Source: an uncultured Bacillota bacterium
GTDB lineage: Bacteria; Bacillota; Clostridia; Peptostreptococcales; Anaerovoracaceae
Length of the DNA stretch: 7,679 nucleotides
Assembly: GCA_946410475.1 (NCBI GenBank)
Contig: CAMKAM010000069.1
Coordinates: forward strand, 1-7,679
Reading direction: 5' to 3'
The notes beneath the pieces are model-generated. The model saw only the letters and a list, made by a program, of their open reading frames with translations. It had not been told where the DNA came from and searched no databases. This document shows positions 6,028 through 7,679 of the stretch, piece after piece. The stretch's first letter is position 1; each line of letters begins with the position of its first letter. Position numbers and translations under genes: made by a program.

Positions 6028-7044
6028 ATGCTCGGATATGTGACATGTGAAAAGGCTGAATTGAAAGTCAGAGAATACGAACTGTACAGCGCTTACTACT
6101 GCGGCGTGTGCAAATCGATCGGCGCGCGCTACGGCCAGCTGGCCCGTACGGTGCTTTCGTATGATTCGGTCTTTCTTTCGATGCTTCTGGATGGAGTAAG
6201 CGGAAAGGCGCCCGGAGTCGAAGAGGGCTCGTGCCTGCTGCATCCGGTCAAGGGGAAGAATATCGCGTCGAGCAAGGGGATAGATTTCGCGGCGGACGTG
6301 ATGCTGATACTTGCGTGGTTCAACTATCTGGACGATCAGAATGATAAAGATACAGTAAGCGAAAAGGGCGGCGCAGGCGAGATCGCGAAGGCTACGGCTC
6401 TGAAGGTCGCGGGCAGGTCGCTGAAGAAAGCATACAGAGATATCGAACCGAAGTATCCGGGGCTTTGCGAAGAGATCGCCGGGCAGCTGGACGAATTGTC
6501 CGCTCTCGAAAAGGAGAAATGCACAAGTCTCGACGAGGCGGCCGAGCCTTTCGCTAATATAATGGTGAAGATATTCGAGGCCGGTTTCGAACATATGGCA
6601 GATCCGGCATTGGATCAGGATCAGGCCGCGGAAGCGGATATGCAGGTCAAGGATGCAGATCTGAAGGTCGCGGGCAGTATGGGGTATCATCTCGGTAAAT
6701 GGATCTATCTCATGGATGCGTGGGAGGATCTGGAGAAGGACATAGCGAGCGGGGCTTACAATCCGCTGATATACAGATTCGGATATGGCTCCGGCAATGT
6801 ATCCGATCCCAGATCCGGAGCAATGTGCAGTGAGACCGGGGCGGAGACTGCGGACGGATTCCGCGACAGGATCAGGGAAAGCGTCGAGTTCAATCTGATG
6901 ACTTACCTTTCCATGATAGGGAGCGCGGTGGATCTTCTTGAACTGAAGGGCAATAAAGGTATAATAGAGAATATAGTTTTCATGGGACTTCTCAGAAGGA
7001 CCGAGGACGCATTGAAGGCAGAAGAGAAAGGAATACAGGAATGA
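6028..7044 (+). CDS. DUF5685-like protein of unknown function, with a Cys/His cluster and two aspartate-rich motifs
   Basis: A soluble, mostly helical protein of 338 residues with no signal peptide or clear membrane segment. The opening GYVTCEKAELKVREYELYSAYYCGVCK resembles what I remember of DUF5685 proteins of Clostridia. I take the ATG at 6028 because the family begins close to this motif and no other ATG, GTG or TTG lies between it and the in-frame stop at 5965. Visible residues include Cys25-x2-Cys28 and Cys69-x2-His72 (CLLHP), a plausible metal site, and two acidic motifs, DDQND at 102-106 and DAWEDLEKD at 230-238, the latter preceded by HLGKWIYLM. Their type and spacing recall class I isoprenoid synthases, but this is only a resemblance. 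There is no good ribosome site before the ATG. The stop overlaps the start of the J-domain gene, so the two are co-expressed and probably act together. The function is unknown. Confidence 0.85.
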   Translation: MLGYVTCEKAELKVREYELYSAYYCGVCKSIGARYGQLARTVLSYDSVFLSMLLDGVSGKAPGVEEGSCLLHPVKGKNIASSKGIDFAADVMLILAWFNYLDDQNDKDTVSEKGGAGEIAKATALKVAGRSLKKAYRDIEPKYPGLCEEIAGQLDELSALEKEKCTSLDEAAEPFANIMVKIFEAGFEHMADPALDQDQAAEADMQVKDADLKVAGSMGYHLGKWIYLMDAWEDLEKDIASGAYNPLIYRFGYGSGNVSDPRSGAMCSETGAETADGFRDRIRESVEFNLMTYLSMIGSAVDLLELKGNKGIIENIVFMGLLRRTEDALKAEEKGIQE

Positions 7045-7661
7045 ACGATCCTTATGAAATTTTGGGAGTATCCAGGAACGCTACAGATGATCAGGTAAGA
7101 GCTGCTTACAGAGAGCTCGTGAAGAAATATCATCCTGACAAGTATCAGGGTAATCCGCTGGCTGATCTGGCGGAGGAAAAACTGCGCGAGGTCAATGAGG
7201 CTTATGATCAGATAATGAAAGAGAGGAGCAGCTCCGCGGGAAGCGGATATCAGGGAAGCTCCGGGGCTTATGGAAACAGCGGATACGGAGGCGGCGCGGG
7301 TGCTTACTCCGGACAGAACGCTGCTGACTTCAGGACGGTCAGGCAGTACATCGACGCCGGCAACCTTGCGGCAGCACAGGCGAAGCTCGACAGCATTCCG
7401 ATCAAGAACGCTGAGTGGATCTTCCTTTCCGGTATGATCTCGTACAGGAAGGGATGGTATGACGACGCGGTATCGAAGGTGGATCAGGCCATCAGTATGG
7501 ACCCGAACAATCAGGAGTACAGGGTCATCAGGATGCAGATGAGACGTCCGGGGCAGATGTACCAGCAGCAGGCTTACGGACAGGGGTACGGAAATCAGGA
7601 CCCGTTCTGCCAGGCTCTGCAGGCACTGATATGTATCGACTGCCTGTGCCCGATCTGCTGA
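7041..7661 (+). CDS. J-domain (DnaJ-like) protein with Gly/Ser/Tyr linker, TPR-like helices and cysteine-rich tail
   Basis: A likely Hsp70 co-chaperone of 206 residues. The J domain fills residues 3-60 with the essential HPD at 31-33, which stimulates DnaK ATPase. Residues 62-92 are a Gly/Ser/Tyr-rich linker like a short G/F region. Residues about 95-160 form paired helices of TPR type (AGNLAAAQAKLDSI, then KGWYDDAVSKVDQAISMDPNN). A second Gln/Tyr/Gly-rich stretch at 172-186 leads to a C-terminal cysteine cluster: Cys190, Cys198, Cys201, Cys203 and Cys206, ending CLCPIC. It lacks the DnaJ zinc-finger domain and C-terminal substrate domains, so it is a class C J protein and not DnaJ itself. 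The start codon overlaps the preceding stop as ATGA, with AAAGGA 8 bases upstream, so translation is coupled. The TPR region probably binds a partner, and the tail may bind metal or a cluster. Client unknown. Confidence 0.93.
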   Translation: MNDPYEILGVSRNATDDQVRAAYRELVKKYHPDKYQGNPLADLAEEKLREVNEAYDQIMKERSSSAGSGYQGSSGAYGNSGYGGGAGAYSGQNAADFRTVRQYIDAGNLAAAQAKLDSIPIKNAEWIFLSGMISYRKGWYDDAVSKVDQAISMDPNNQEYRVIRMQMRRPGQMYQQQAYGQGYGNQDPFCQALQALICIDCLCPIC

Positions 7662-7679
7662 TCGCCGGATGACGAGAGA

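Noticed and set aside
7669..7679. ATG at 7669 as the start of another gene
   Set aside because: Only three codons fit before the window ends and no ribosome site is visible just upstream.

Overview
The window reads as part of a chromosome from an anaerobic Firmicute, most likely class Clostridia. This is an inference from content and style: a ClpB with standard bacterial architecture, strong AAGGAGG-type ribosome sites, sigma-A type promoters, a GntR/FadR-family regulator, a short-type aconitase, and a DUF5685-like gene paired with a J-domain gene, which I associate with Clostridia. Base composition is moderately GC-rich inside genes and AT-rich in the single long intergenic region. I see no tRNA, rRNA, CRISPR array, insertion sequence or phage gene.

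Layout. Positions 1-1895 (+) hold the 3' three quarters of clpB, cut by the left edge. A strong hairpin at 1916-1956 ends it and, read on the other strand, can also end the convergent operon. Positions 1976-5769 (-) hold a three-gene operon transcribed right to left: aconitase (5769-3844), an isocitrate dehydrogenase-like enzyme (3797-2652) and a GntR/FCD regulator (2641-1976). Positions 5770-6027 are a regulatory intergenic region of about 260 bases. It carries a consensus promoter for the aconitase operon, overlapping TTGTAT/ATACAA repeats that look like a GntR operator, and a leader hairpin. On the opposite strand it carries an extended -10 element abutting the next gene. Positions 6028-7661 (+) hold two overlapping genes: a DUF5685-like protein with a Cys/His cluster and two aspartate-rich motifs, and a J-domain protein with a Gly/Ser/Tyr linker, TPR-like helices and a cysteine-rich tail.

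How the genes work together. Aconitase and the dehydrogenase would convert citrate through isocitrate to 2-oxoglutarate. In anaerobes this is the oxidative branch that supplies glutamate. The third gene encodes a regulator of the family that commonly binds carboxylates, so the simplest model is a self-controlled module in which the regulator binds the repeats over the operon promoter. Citrate synthase is not in the window. The divergent pair is probably a separate unit in which the J-domain protein recruits DnaK-type Hsp70 to a client or partner, possibly the DUF5685 protein. No catalytic role can be assigned to that pair from sequence alone.

The most interesting signals are the operator-promoter overlap, the unusual coenzyme loop of the dehydrogenase, the apparent leaderless start of the DUF5685 gene and its isoprenoid-synthase-like aspartate motifs, and the cysteine-tailed J protein. 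None of these amounts to a demonstrated new system.
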